Source of the DNA: Nocardioides sp. T2.26MG-1
GTDB lineage: Bacteria > Actinomycetota > Actinomycetes > Propionibacteriales > Nocardioidaceae
Direction of reading: 5' to 3'
Assembly: GCF_950101795.1 (NCBI RefSeq)
Contig: NZ_CATNLZ010000003.1
Span: 1-64,000, forward strand
Length of the DNA: 64,000 bases
The translations under genes were made by a program, and so were the position numbers. How positions within the stretch are numbered: position 1 is the first letter of the stretch; each line of letters starts with the position of its first letter. Of the stretch, positions 25,894-33,710 are shown piece by piece. The notes below the pieces were generated by a model. That model did no database searches and was not told the origin of the DNA. It worked only from the letters and a program-made list of their open reading frames with translations.

Positions 25894-27024
25894 TCAGCCC
25901 GTCCAGCCGCTGGGCACGTAGGCGCAGGCGGGGTCGGAGGCGAACGGGTCGCCGGTGATGGCGTAGGCACGCCCGCGCTGGCCGCCGCACACCTCCCGGA
26001 ACTCGCAGACGCCGCACTTGCCGGTCAGCCGCTCGGGGTCCCGCAGCCCGCGGAACAGCGGGTGGTGGCGGTAGAGGTCGACCACGTCGTCGTGCCGCAC
26101 GTTGCCGGCGGTGATCGGGAGGAAGCCCGAGGGCATGACGTCGCCGAGATGGGAGATGAACAGGAAGCCGCGGCCGTCGTTGACACCCTGCGCAGGCCGG
26201 TCGAGTCCGTCGTGGAACGCGAACCCGGCACCGGCCGCGGACCCACCCGCGCTGCGCTGCGCGGCCACGCGCCGGTACATCGGCGCGGCGGTCGCCTTCA
26301 CGTCGAACTCCCCCGCCAGCGACAGGTCGTGCAGCCAGGCGAAGACCTCCTCGTGCCGCTCCGGCGAGATCATGCTCAGCTGCTGGCCCCGGCCCATCGG
26401 CACCAGGAAGAACACGCTCCACTGGACCGCCCCCACCTCCTGGACGAACGTCACCATCTCCGGGAGCAGGTCCACGTTGTGGCTGGTGACCGTGGTGTTG
26501 ATCTGCGTGCTGATCCCCAGGGAGCGGGCATTGCGCAGGATCGTCATCGTGCGCTCCCAGGACCCCGCCACCTTGCGGAAGTCGTCGTGCACCTCGGGTG
26601 AGGGAGCGTCCAGGCTGAGCGCGATCCGGCGGATGCCCGCCTCCTGAGCTCGGCGCAGCCGGGCGACCGTGGGCAGCGCGGTGGCGGTCGGCGTGAGCGA
26701 GCAGCGCAGGCCGGCCCGGTCGGCGTACTCGATCAGGTCGAACAGGTCGCGCCGCATCATCGGGTCGCCGCCGGTGAAGACCAGGATCGGGGAGCCGAAC
26801 TCCGTCAGCCGGTCGATCAGCGCGAACCCCTCCTCGGTCGAGAGCTCCTGGGGGTTGCGGCGGTGCTGCGCGTCGGCCCGGCAGTGCACGCAGGAGAAGG
26901 CGCACGCCCGGGTGATCTCCCAGGCGATCGTGAACGGCGCCCGGTCGAAGTCGGTGCCGGCCAGCCAGCCGTCGCGGGTCCGGCGCTCGAGCACCGCTTG
27001 CCGGTGGACGTTCTCGGGAGCCAT
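25894..27024 (-). CDS. Radical SAM/SPASM protein (TIGR04053-like)
   Basis: 376 residues. The radical SAM cluster motif CAFSCVHC (CX3CX2C) lies near residue 33 after TIAWEITRA. FTGGDPMMRRDLFDL is the GGDP loop, and the C-terminal SPASM cysteines sit in GKCGVCEFREVCGG and DPACAYVP. Relatives include PqqE and haem-modifying enzymes (NirJ, AhbD). Placed divergent from the regulator of a nitrite reductase operon, a role in haem or copper-site maturation for nitrite/NO metabolism is a fair guess only. ATG 27024 is preceded by GGAAGG; the frame upstream to 27138 is noncoding. Confidence 0.88.
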   Translation of the reverse strand: MAPENVHRQAVLERRTRDGWLAGTDFDRAPFTIAWEITRACAFSCVHCRADAQHRRNPQELSTEEGFALIDRLTEFGSPILVFTGGDPMMRRDLFDLIEYADRAGLRCSLTPTATALPTVARLRRAQEAGIRRIALSLDAPSPEVHDDFRKVAGSWERTMTILRNARSLGISTQINTTVTSHNVDLLPEMVTFVQEVGAVQWSVFFLVPMGRGQQLSMISPERHEEVFAWLHDLSLAGEFDVKATAAPMYRRVAAQRSAGGSAAGAGFAFHDGLDRPAQGVNDGRGFLFISHLGDVMPSGFLPITAGNVRHDDVVDLYRHHPLFRGLRDPERLTGKCGVCEFREVCGGQRGRAYAITGDPFASDPACAYVPSGWTG

Positions 27025-27134
27025 CGGCCGACCTTCCAGGCAGGGATCACGGACGGTCCACCCTCGCCCGTGCCGGCCCGGGAAAAACAGGGGACGAACG
27101 TCCCGGACCGGGCACCGTGCGGCGCGGTTGTTTC

Positions 27135-27157
27135 TCACAATCGGTCATGTGACAATT
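27135..27157. promoter_or_regulatory. Candidate operator in the divergent radical SAM / regulator region
   Basis: TCACA (27135-27139) and TGTGA (27148-27152) form an inverted repeat with 8-nt spacing, and TGTGACAATT (27148-27157) matches the shared YGTGACAAWT motif. It ends 5 nt before the ATG of the regulator, suggesting autoregulation. Confidence 0.5.
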
Positions 27158-27162
27158 GCGGG

Positions 27163-27843
27163 ATGACCGGCCCGACCCTCGCGGACGCTCCCACCCAGCT
27201 GCCGGGCAACCGGCGCGCCGAGGTGCTCGCCCTGCTGCGCCAGGCGGACCAGCCGATGTCCGTGGCCGAGGTGGCCGAGTCGATGGCCCTGCACGTGAAC
27301 ACCGCCCGGTTCCATCTCGACGGGCTGGTCGAGGACGGCCTGGCGGAGCGCACCACCGAGCCCCGCGAGACACCCGGCCGGCCGCGGATCCTCTACTCCT
27401 CCGAGGGCCCCACGGTCGGGCCGCGCAGCTATGAGCTGCTCGCCGAGATGCTCACCGGCTTCGTCTCCTCCCTGGAGGACTCCGGCCCCGGGACCGTCGA
27501 GCTGGGCAAGGCCTGGGGTCGCCACCTGATCGAACGCGCCGCGCCGTCGGAGCGCGTGGACGCCGACGAGGCCGTCGCCCGGCTCGACCGGATGCTGGAC
27601 GCGGTCGGGTTCCGGCCCGACTCGCGCGCGACCGAGTCGGGCGTCGAGGTGCGGCTGCAGCGCTGCCCGTTCCGGGAGATCGCCGAGAAGCACACCGACG
27701 TGGTGTGCGCCATCCACCTGGGGCTGATGCAGGGCGCGCTCGAGGAGCTCGACGCCCCGGTGGTCGCGACGTCGCTGCAGCCCTTCGTCACCCCGCACCT
27801 GTGCGTTGCGCGCCTGCAGCCCCGGACGGAGCCGGCGGCCTGA
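27163..27843 (+). CDS. Winged-helix regulator with a cysteine-containing C-terminal domain
   Basis: 226 residues. Residues 15-80 form a winged helix (RAEVLALLRQADQPMSVAEV, LHVNTARFHLDGLVEDGLAE, GRPRILYSS). The C-terminal part has C168 in QRCPFREIAEKH, C182 in VVCAIHLGLMQG and C214 in PHLCVARL, a spacing like that of SufR-type Fe-S or metal-sensing regulators. It probably senses NO, oxygen or Fe-S status for the adjacent nitrite reductase genes. ATG 27163 is chosen because the protein-like region begins there. It is divergent from the radical SAM gene and shares its operator region. Confidence 0.85.
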   Translation: MTGPTLADAPTQLPGNRRAEVLALLRQADQPMSVAEVAESMALHVNTARFHLDGLVEDGLAERTTEPRETPGRPRILYSSEGPTVGPRSYELLAEMLTGFVSSLEDSGPGTVELGKAWGRHLIERAAPSERVDADEAVARLDRMLDAVGFRPDSRATESGVEVRLQRCPFREIAEKHTDVVCAIHLGLMQGALEELDAPVVATSLQPFVTPHLCVARLQPRTEPAA

Positions 27844-27868
27844 ACTCGCCGAGCGGGCGGTATTTTAT

Positions 27869-27889
27869 TACACTCCGTTTGTGACAAAT
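27869..27889 (+). promoter_or_regulatory. Leaderless promoter and overlapping palindromic operator
   Basis: TACACT (27869-27874) lies 6 nt before the GTG start at 27881. The perfect palindrome TTTGTGACAAA (27878-27888) covers the presumed +1 and start codon and includes TGTGACAAAT of the shared motif. A protein bound here would block transcription of the nitrite reductase operon. Confidence 0.6.
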
Positions 27890-29005
27890 ACTGGCTTCTC
27901 GGCCCGGCCCGCCACCCGACGGGGTGTCCTGCTGGTCCCGGCCGGCGTGGCGATGCTGGCCGGACTCGACGCCGCGCTGCTGCTGATCGGCGTCCCGGCC
28001 CCGGTCACGACGGACCGGCTGCCCGACGTGCACGGCATGCTGATGGTGCTCGGCTTCGTGGGCACGCTGGTCTGCCTCGAGCGGGCCGTCGCGCTCGCCC
28101 GGCCGCTCGGCTACCTCGCGCCCGGGCTGCTCGGCGCCGGTGGTCTACTGCTGCTCGCACCGGTCCCGCTCGCCGTCGGGCGCACCGGCCTCCTGCTCGG
28201 GATGCTGGCGATGACGCTGCTGTACGTGCCCCTGTGGCGGCGACAGCGCGACGACGCCGTGCTCGTGCAGGCCCTCGGTGCCGTGCTCGGGGCCGGTGCC
28301 GCGGCGATGTGGCTCGGTGGGGCCGACATGGCGCTGCTCGTGCCGTGGCTGGCCGGGTTCCTGGTGCTCACCATCGCCGGTGAGCGGCTGGAGCTGGCCC
28401 GGCTCGCGATGGGACCGACCGCCGGCCCGACGCTGGTGCTGCTGTCGGTCGGCCTGATCGTCGCCACGGTCGCCTCGCTGCTGTGGCCCGACGCCGGCTA
28501 CCCACTGCTCGGCCTCGCGCTGGCGACGCTCACCGGGTGGCTGGTCGCGCACGACGTCGCCTGGCGGACGGTACGGCGGGCCGGGCTGACCCGGTTCATG
28601 GCGGCCAGCATGCTGGCCGGGTACTTCTGGCTGCTGGTCGCCGCGGGCACCTGGATGCTGCACGGCAGCGCGCTGTCGGGAGCGGCGTACGACGTGGTCA
28701 TCCACGCGACCTTCCTCGGCTTCACGATCTCGATGATCATGGCCCACGCGCCGGTGATCCTGCCGGCGGTGCTGCGCCGCCCGCTGCCGTACCGGACCGT
28801 CCTGTGGGCGCCCCTGGTGCTGCTGCACACCTCGCTGGCACTGCGGCTGTGGCTCGGGGACGCCCTCGACGTGCACGTCGCCTGGCAGGTCGGCGGGGCC
28901 GCGAACGTGCTCGCGCTGCTGTCCTTCTTCGCCCTGGCCGCATGGTCCGTCCTCACCGCCGCCCGGCGACCGAGCACCGTCGTCGTCAAGGAGAAGGCCG
29001 CATGA
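27881..29005 (+). CDS. NnrS-like polytopic membrane protein
   Basis: 374 residues with about ten to twelve hydrophobic helices covering nearly the whole chain. DVHGMLMVLGFVGTLVCLER near residue 45, VIHATFLGFTISMIMAHAPV and other intramembrane histidines resemble NnrS-type haem/copper proteins linked to NO metabolism. GTG 27881 is taken as start because a TACACT box stands 6 nt upstream, and the family's first helix begins soon after. It overlaps the nitrite reductase gene as ATGA and so shares its mRNA. A role in relieving NO stress is inferred. Confidence 0.7.
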   Translation: MTNTGFSARPATRRGVLLVPAGVAMLAGLDAALLLIGVPAPVTTDRLPDVHGMLMVLGFVGTLVCLERAVALARPLGYLAPGLLGAGGLLLLAPVPLAVGRTGLLLGMLAMTLLYVPLWRRQRDDAVLVQALGAVLGAGAAAMWLGGADMALLVPWLAGFLVLTIAGERLELARLAMGPTAGPTLVLLSVGLIVATVASLLWPDAGYPLLGLALATLTGWLVAHDVAWRTVRRAGLTRFMAASMLAGYFWLLVAAGTWMLHGSALSGAAYDVVIHATFLGFTISMIMAHAPVILPAVLRRPLPYRTVLWAPLVLLHTSLALRLWLGDALDVHVAWQVGGAANVLALLSFFALAAWSVLTAARRPSTVVVKEKAA

Positions 29006-31746
29006 CCGTCATCGACACCAGGGGCCGTCGGCCCGGCTCGGGGTCGCGCCGGGGGTTCTCGCCACTGCGCGACCTTCCCGCCCTGCTGTGGCTCGTGGCC
29101 GTCGTCGTGGTGTCGCTGGTGCACCGCGAGCTCCCCGCACCCCGATGGCTGCTGATCCACCTGCTCCTGCTCGGGGCGGTCACCCACTCCATCCTGGTCT
29201 GGAGCCAGCACTTCACCGACGCCCTCCTGCACAACGCGCCGACGACCACGGCGTACCGCACCCGCTCGGCGCGACTGTTCCTCTGCAACGCCGGGGCCGC
29301 GCTCGTCCTGGTCGCGGTGCCCACCGACCGCTGGGTGCTCGCGGCCGTCGGCGCGTCGTCCGTGGCTCTCGCGGTCGGGTGGCACGCGGTGTCGCTGGTC
29401 GACCAGCTCCGGCACGGCCTCGGCTCGCGCTTCGCGGTCACCGTCCGCTACTACGTCGCCTCGGCGGCGCTGCTGCCGCTCGGCGCCCTGTTCGGCGTCC
29501 TGATGGCGCGCGGGCTGTCCGAGCAGTGGCACGTGCGGATCATGGTCGCCCACGTGATCGTCAACGTGCTCGGCTGGATGGGCCTCACGGTGCTCGGCAC
29601 CGTGGTGACGCTCTGGCCCACGATGCTGCGCACCCGCATCGCCGAGGGCGCGGAGCACACGGCCCGGCGCGCGCTGCCGGTGCTGGTCGCCGGCCTCCTG
29701 GTCGGCGTCGCCGGCTGCCTCCTCGACCTGCGGCCGCTGACCGGCGTGGGCCTCCTGGCTTACGCCGCCGGTCTCGGCGTCCTGGCCCGCCCGTTCGTGA
29801 CCGTCGCCCGCGCCAAGCCCCCGACGCACTTCGCCACCTGGTCCGTCGCGGCGGCGGTCGCGTGGCTGACCGGGCTCGTCACGATCCTCGGCCTGGGCGT
29901 CCTGGTCTCCCCGAGCTGGATGGACGCGCACGAGCTCGCCGACGCCATCACCCCGGGCCTGGCCGCCGGCTTCGGCGCCCAGGTGCTCCTCGGCGCCATG
30001 TCCTATCTGGTGCCGGTCGTCGTCGGAGGCGGCCCGTCCGGTGCCCGGGCGGCGAACATCGAGATGGACCGAGGCGGCGCGCTCCGCGTCGCGGTCACCA
30101 ACGTCGGCCTGCTGGTCTTCCTGCTGCCCGCGCCCAGCCCGGTGCGGGTGGTGGTGTCGGCGGTCGTGCTCGTGGCGTTCGCGGCCTTCCTGCCGCTGAT
30201 GTTCCGGGCCCTGCGCGCGGCCCGCCTGGCCCGGCAGCAGCCGGTGGCGTCGGTCCCCAAGAGCGAGCGGACCGGGCCCGCGGCGGTCGCCGCCGACCGG
30301 CCGCGCGGACAGGTCACCGGCCTCGCCGCGACCGGGGTCGCGCTGGTCGTCCTCGCCGTCGCCGCCGGCGTGGCCATCGACCCGAGCGCGCTGGCCGGCA
30401 CGAGGCACGAGTCGTCGGCCGCCGGTATCGCGGCCACCGGCGAGACCACCCGCGTGGAGGTCAGCGCCGCGAACATGCGGTTCAGCCCCGACACGGTGAA
30501 GGTGCCGGCCGGCAACCGGCTGGTGATCGAGCTGACGAACACCGACGACACGGACGTGCACGACCTGGTCCTCGACTCCGGGGTCGACAGCGGCCGGCTC
30601 TCCCCCAGCGAGAGCACGCTCGTCGACGTCGGGGTCGTCGGTCGGGACATCGAAGGCTGGTGCTCGGTGGTCGGGCACCGGCAGATGGGCATGGTCTTCC
30701 ACGTCCAGGTCACCGGGCTGGCCCAGGCCGAGGCGGCGGCGGACGCCGATCCGTCGATGGGCGCGATGCCCGGCATGGACCACACCGGTGCGGACGCCAC
30801 CGGCCAGGACGCGCAGGGCCAGGACGCGCAGGGCCACGACGCGCAGGGCCAGGACGGCGGCGCCGCGGCCGACCTCGACCTCACCGCCTCCCCCGGGCCG
30901 GGCTTCCAGGCGCACGACCCCACACTCCCGCCCCTGGAGGGTTCACGGGTGCACCGGCGTACGTTCACCGTCACCGACCTGCGGGCCGAGGTCGCGCCGG
31001 GCGTGCGCCAGCAGCTGTGGACCTACAACGGCACGCTGCCCGGTCCCACCCTGCACGGACGGGTCGGCGACCGGTTCGTGATCCGGCTCGTCAACGACAC
31101 GCAGATGGGGCACTCCATCGACTTCCACGCCGGCGAGACCGCGCCGGACCAGAGGATGCGCACGATCGCGCCCGGCGAGTCGCTGGTCTACCGGTTCACG
31201 GCCACCCACTCCGGCATCTGGCTCTACCACTGCTCCACGATGCCGATGTCCGTGCACATCGCGAACGGCATGTTCGGCGCGGTGGTGATCGACCCGCCGG
31301 ACCTGCCCCGGGTCGACAAGAGCTTCCTGATGGTCCAGTCCGAGCTCTACCTCGGCGACCAGGACGGCCCCGCCGGCGCCACGAAGGTGATGGCCGAGCA
31401 GCCGGACGCGGTGGTCTTCAACGGCTACGCCAACCAGTACGACCACGACCAGCTCGACGTGAAGGTCGGCGAACGGGTCCGGATCTGGGTCCTCGACGCC
31501 GGTCCCAACCGGAGCACGGCGTTCCACGTCGTCGGAGGGCAGTTCGACACCGTCTTCCAGGAGGGCGCGTACCTGCTGCGCCGCGGCAACGCGGAGCACG
31601 GAGGCAGCCAGGTGCTCTCGCTCGGCCCCGCCCAGGGCGGCTTCGTCGAGCTCTCCTTCCGCGAGCCCGGGCACTACCCGTTCGTGTCGCACCTGATGGT
31701 CGACGCCGAGCGCGGTGCGCACGGGGTCATCAACGTCACCCGGTGA
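29002..31746 (+). CDS. nirK: Membrane-anchored copper nitrite reductase with an extra cupredoxin domain
   Basis: 914 residues, far longer than the usual 340-380 of NirK. Residues 1-440 are a multi-helix membrane region. Residues 475-570 are a cupredoxin with likely type-1 copper ligands H520, C554, H559 and M562/M564. A repetitive linker (about 600-625) leads to a two-domain CuNIR (about 645-914). Type-1 ligands there are H704, C744, H752, M757; type-2 ligands are H709, H743, H897; catalytic residues are D707 (in HSIDFH) and H842. It reduces nitrite to NO on the outer face of the membrane, and the added cupredoxin may pass electrons. It starts within the stop of the NnrS-like gene (ATGA). Confidence 0.9.
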   Translation: MTVIDTRGRRPGSGSRRGFSPLRDLPALLWLVAVVVVSLVHRELPAPRWLLIHLLLLGAVTHSILVWSQHFTDALLHNAPTTTAYRTRSARLFLCNAGAALVLVAVPTDRWVLAAVGASSVALAVGWHAVSLVDQLRHGLGSRFAVTVRYYVASAALLPLGALFGVLMARGLSEQWHVRIMVAHVIVNVLGWMGLTVLGTVVTLWPTMLRTRIAEGAEHTARRALPVLVAGLLVGVAGCLLDLRPLTGVGLLAYAAGLGVLARPFVTVARAKPPTHFATWSVAAAVAWLTGLVTILGLGVLVSPSWMDAHELADAITPGLAAGFGAQVLLGAMSYLVPVVVGGGPSGARAANIEMDRGGALRVAVTNVGLLVFLLPAPSPVRVVVSAVVLVAFAAFLPLMFRALRAARLARQQPVASVPKSERTGPAAVAADRPRGQVTGLAATGVALVVLAVAAGVAIDPSALAGTRHESSAAGIAATGETTRVEVSAANMRFSPDTVKVPAGNRLVIELTNTDDTDVHDLVLDSGVDSGRLSPSESTLVDVGVVGRDIEGWCSVVGHRQMGMVFHVQVTGLAQAEAAADADPSMGAMPGMDHTGADATGQDAQGQDAQGHDAQGQDGGAAADLDLTASPGPGFQAHDPTLPPLEGSRVHRRTFTVTDLRAEVAPGVRQQLWTYNGTLPGPTLHGRVGDRFVIRLVNDTQMGHSIDFHAGETAPDQRMRTIAPGESLVYRFTATHSGIWLYHCSTMPMSVHIANGMFGAVVIDPPDLPRVDKSFLMVQSELYLGDQDGPAGATKVMAEQPDAVVFNGYANQYDHDQLDVKVGERVRIWVLDAGPNRSTAFHVVGGQFDTVFQEGAYLLRRGNAEHGGSQVLSLGPAQGGFVELSFREPGHYPFVSHLMVDAERGAHGVINVTR
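30802..30861 (+). repeat. 15-bp tandem repeat inside the nitrite reductase gene
   Basis: Four units of GGCCAGGACGCGCAG (the third with one change, the last diverged at its end) encode GQDAQ-GQDAQ-GHDAQ-GQDGG in the linker between the cupredoxin and the CuNIR part. Copy-number change would alter linker length in frame. Confidence 0.85.
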
Positions 31747-31764
31747 CCGCACTCATTTAACCGA

Positions 31765-31779
31765 TAGTATTGTTTCAAT
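31765..31779 (+). promoter_or_regulatory. Promoter-like AT-rich element before the DUF2249 gene
   Basis: TAGTAT (31765-31770) is a good -10 hexamer overlapping the palindrome ATTGTTTCAAT (31769-31779) in an otherwise GC-rich region. A leader of about 25 nt with a GAGGAGAG site follows. Confidence 0.45.
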
Positions 31780-31803
31780 CACCGCACCGTCGACCGAGGA
31801 GAG

Positions 31804-32046
31804 ATGAGCATGACCGATCGCCAGCTGGACGTCCGCGAGGAGATCCCGGCACGCCGGCACGAGCTGATCTTCAGCACCTACCACGCCCTGACTCCGGGCG
31901 AGGGCTTCGTGCTCGTCAACGACCACGACCCCAAGCCGCTCTACTACCAGTTCGCCGCCGAGCACGAGGGACAGTTCGCCTGGGACTACCTCGAGGAGGG
32001 TCCCGAGGTCTGGCGGGTCCGGATCGGCCGCGTCGCCACGGCGTAG
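31804..32046 (+). CDS. DUF2249 small protein
   Basis: 80 residues. The sequence LDVREEIPARRHELIFSTYH followed by GEGFVLVNDHDPKPLYYQF and WRVRIGRV is the DUF2249 domain, a small SirA/TusA-like fold with a conserved His found next to NO- and nitrite-related genes in many bacteria. ATG 31804 has a GAGGAGAG site. It has its own promoter-like element after the nitrite reductase gene and ends before a very strong terminator. Exact role unknown; haem or NO handling is inferred from context. Confidence 0.88.
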   Translation: MSMTDRQLDVREEIPARRHELIFSTYHALTPGEGFVLVNDHDPKPLYYQFAAEHEGQFAWDYLEEGPEVWRVRIGRVATA

Positions 32047-32057
32047 CCCCGGCCAGC

Positions 32058-32103
32058 GACACGAACGGCGCGACCACCCTCCGGTGGCCGCGCCGTTCGT
32101 GTC
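32058..32103. terminator. Strong bidirectional hairpin terminator
   Basis: A perfect 15-bp stem (GACACGAACGGCGCG at 32058-32072 with CGCGCCGTTCGTGTC at 32089-32103) enclosing a second CCACC/GGTGG stem. It lies between the stops of two convergent genes (32046 and 32110). Confidence 0.8.
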
Positions 32104-32109
32104 CGAGGC

Positions 32110-32856
32110 TCAGGCGCCGGCGGCCATCCAGGCGTGTCGCCAGTGTCCGCCGTTGGACGAGACCCACGGGAGCGACGGCGGATCGCCCACCGGTGGGTAC
32201 CGACCCGGGTCCGGCAGCGGGACCGCCACCGCGGCGTCCACCCGCTGGATCTCCTTCTCGAGCCGGCGCAGCGCGGTCTCGCCGGCCACCGGCAGCGACC
32301 CGTCGACGACCAGGACGGGCAGCGGCGCGACCCGCAGGCTTCGCCAGTCCGCCGCCCAGGACCGGATCCTGCGGTGGGCACCCATGGTGATCGGCCCCCG
32401 GCTCGGGCTCACCGCCAGCCCGAACTCGCTCAGCGGGACCGAGCTGGAGTGGCCGCGCAGCAGGGCGCCGGCCAGCAGGCGGCGCAGCGTCTCCGGACTC
32501 CCGATGTCGAGGCTCCGGTCCCAGTAGGCGGAGAACAGCAGGCGTCGCACGTCGTCGGCGACACCGGCGCCGTAGGCCTCGGCGTAGGCGGCGACGGCGC
32601 CGCGCATGTTGGGGCGGAACGCCGGCGGGCCGGGCAGGTCCTCGCCGGGCAGCAGCAGCCGCGAGAGTGCCTCGAGCTCCGCTGTCAGGACGTCGCGCTC
32701 GGCGGCACCCACGCGAGCCCCGGTCACCGGCAGCCGCGGCTCGGGCTCCACCGCTCGCCACTCCACCTGCACGCCCGCGGCGCCCAGGGCGTCGGCCCTG
32801 CTGCTCGCCAGCCGGCACGCCGCGGAGCCGAAGTCGGCGTAGATCACCAGTCCCAT
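32110..32856 (-). CDS. DsbA/HCCA-isomerase-like thioredoxin-fold protein
   Basis: 248 residues. The opening VIYADFGSAACRLASSRADA mirrors the start of DsbA-family proteins (YxDFxCPxC) but lacks the CxxC pair, keeping one Cys. The long alpha insertion follows (MRGAVAAYAEAYGAGVADDVRRLL), then a return to the fold with LPVLVVDGSLPVAGETALRR. No signal peptide, so probably cytoplasmic; it may be a carrier or isomerase-like protein rather than an oxidoreductase. Its promoter carries the motif shared with the nitrite reductase genes, so it is probably part of that regulon. Confidence 0.7.
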   Translation of the reverse strand: MGLVIYADFGSAACRLASSRADALGAAGVQVEWRAVEPEPRLPVTGARVGAAERDVLTAELEALSRLLLPGEDLPGPPAFRPNMRGAVAAYAEAYGAGVADDVRRLLFSAYWDRSLDIGSPETLRRLLAGALLRGHSSSVPLSEFGLAVSPSRGPITMGAHRRIRSWAADWRSLRVAPLPVLVVDGSLPVAGETALRRLEKEIQRVDAAVAVPLPDPGRYPPVGDPPSLPWVSSNGGHWRHAWMAAGA

Positions 32857-32906
32857 GTCATGTCCTCCCCGTCCGTTGCCGGCCCGGGGCCGGCCACCAC
32901 TAGCAT

Positions 32907-32929
32907 ATTTGTCACGAGAATACTCGTGA
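32907..32929 (-). promoter_or_regulatory. Candidate operator upstream of the DsbA-like gene
   Basis: Read on the minus strand, TCACGAG and CTCGTGA (32929-32912) form a perfect 7-bp inverted repeat with a 4-nt spacer, running into CGTGACAAAT (32916-32907), the third copy of the YGTGACAAWT motif. TATGCT follows as a possible -10. Confidence 0.5.
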
Positions 32930-32953
32930 ATACTCTCGAAGGCGAGTGGCCGG

Positions 32954-33706
32954 TCACGCTGCCGGAGGCGCCTCCACGAACCACTCCGTGCCGAGCACCC
33001 GACGGGCCACCGGCGCCGGGAGGAGCCGGAGCAGCGCCAGCGTCCGGACGCCGCCGGTCGCCTGGGAGGCGTGGGCGGCCAGGGCGGCCCGCTTCGCCGT
33101 GAGCTGGTCGCGGACGTCGACGCGCAGCGTCACCTGATCGGCGGTCGAGTAGATCTCGCCGGCCGGCAGCGTGAGCCCCGGGAGCACCCGGGCGAACGGC
33201 CGGACCAGGGCGAGCCCGCGGACCAGCCAGGTGCGGTCCCGGGTCGCCTCCAGCAGCTGGGGTGGCCGGACGGTGAGAGCCCGCGCACGCCGTGCGACGT
33301 GGTGCACCCGGACGTGGTCGGGGTGGCCGTAGCCGCCGTTGGCGTCGTAGCCGGTGAGGACGTCGGCGTCCTCCGCGTCGAGGAGTGCCGCCAGCCGCCG
33401 GGCCGCGGCGTCGACCGGCGCGTCCGTGAACCGGTCCGCACCCTGGCTGGGCATCGCAGCCATCCCGGAGTCGGCGTACCCGAGCCATTCGACGGCGGCG
33501 GCGCCCAGGGCGTGTGCGGAGGCGGCGGCCTCGGCACGCCGGCGGACGGCGAGTCCGCCGGCGTCGGCGCCGGTGAGGCCCGCTCCCCCGTCGGTGGCGA
33601 AGACCAGCACCACCCGGTCCCCGGCCGCGGCCCGCTGGGCGAGCCACCCGCCGGTGAGCAGCGCCTCGTCGTCGGGGTGGGCGTGGAACGAGACGACCGT
33701 CGCCAT
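32954..33706 (-). CDS. PIG-L family deacetylase
   Basis: 250 residues. The zinc-binding motif AHPDDEALLTGG is at residues 9-20, the second histidine region at YGHPDHVRVHHVARR, and the usual DGGAGLTG segment lies between. Such enzymes remove acetyl groups from N-acetylglucosaminyl compounds (MshB, LmbE, PIG-L). The gene follows the flippase-GT4 fusion by 4 nt, so it probably deacetylates a glycan or glycolipid made in the same locus, rather than being the mycothiol enzyme MshB itself. Confidence 0.85.
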   Translation of the reverse strand: MATVVSFHAHPDDEALLTGGWLAQRAAAGDRVVLVFATDGGAGLTGADAGGLAVRRRAEAAASAHALGAAAVEWLGYADSGMAAMPSQGADRFTDAPVDAAARRLAALLDAEDADVLTGYDANGGYGHPDHVRVHHVARRARALTVRPPQLLEATRDRTWLVRGLALVRPFARVLPGLTLPAGEIYSTADQVTLRVDVRDQLTAKRAALAAHASQATGGVRTLALLRLLPAPVARRVLGTEWFVEAPPAA

Positions 33707-33710
33707 CGCG

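Noticed and set aside
29088..31760. 890-codon frame overlapping the nitrite reductase gene
   Set aside because: Arg/Gly/Pro-rich out-of-frame reading; the copper ligands all fall in the other frame.
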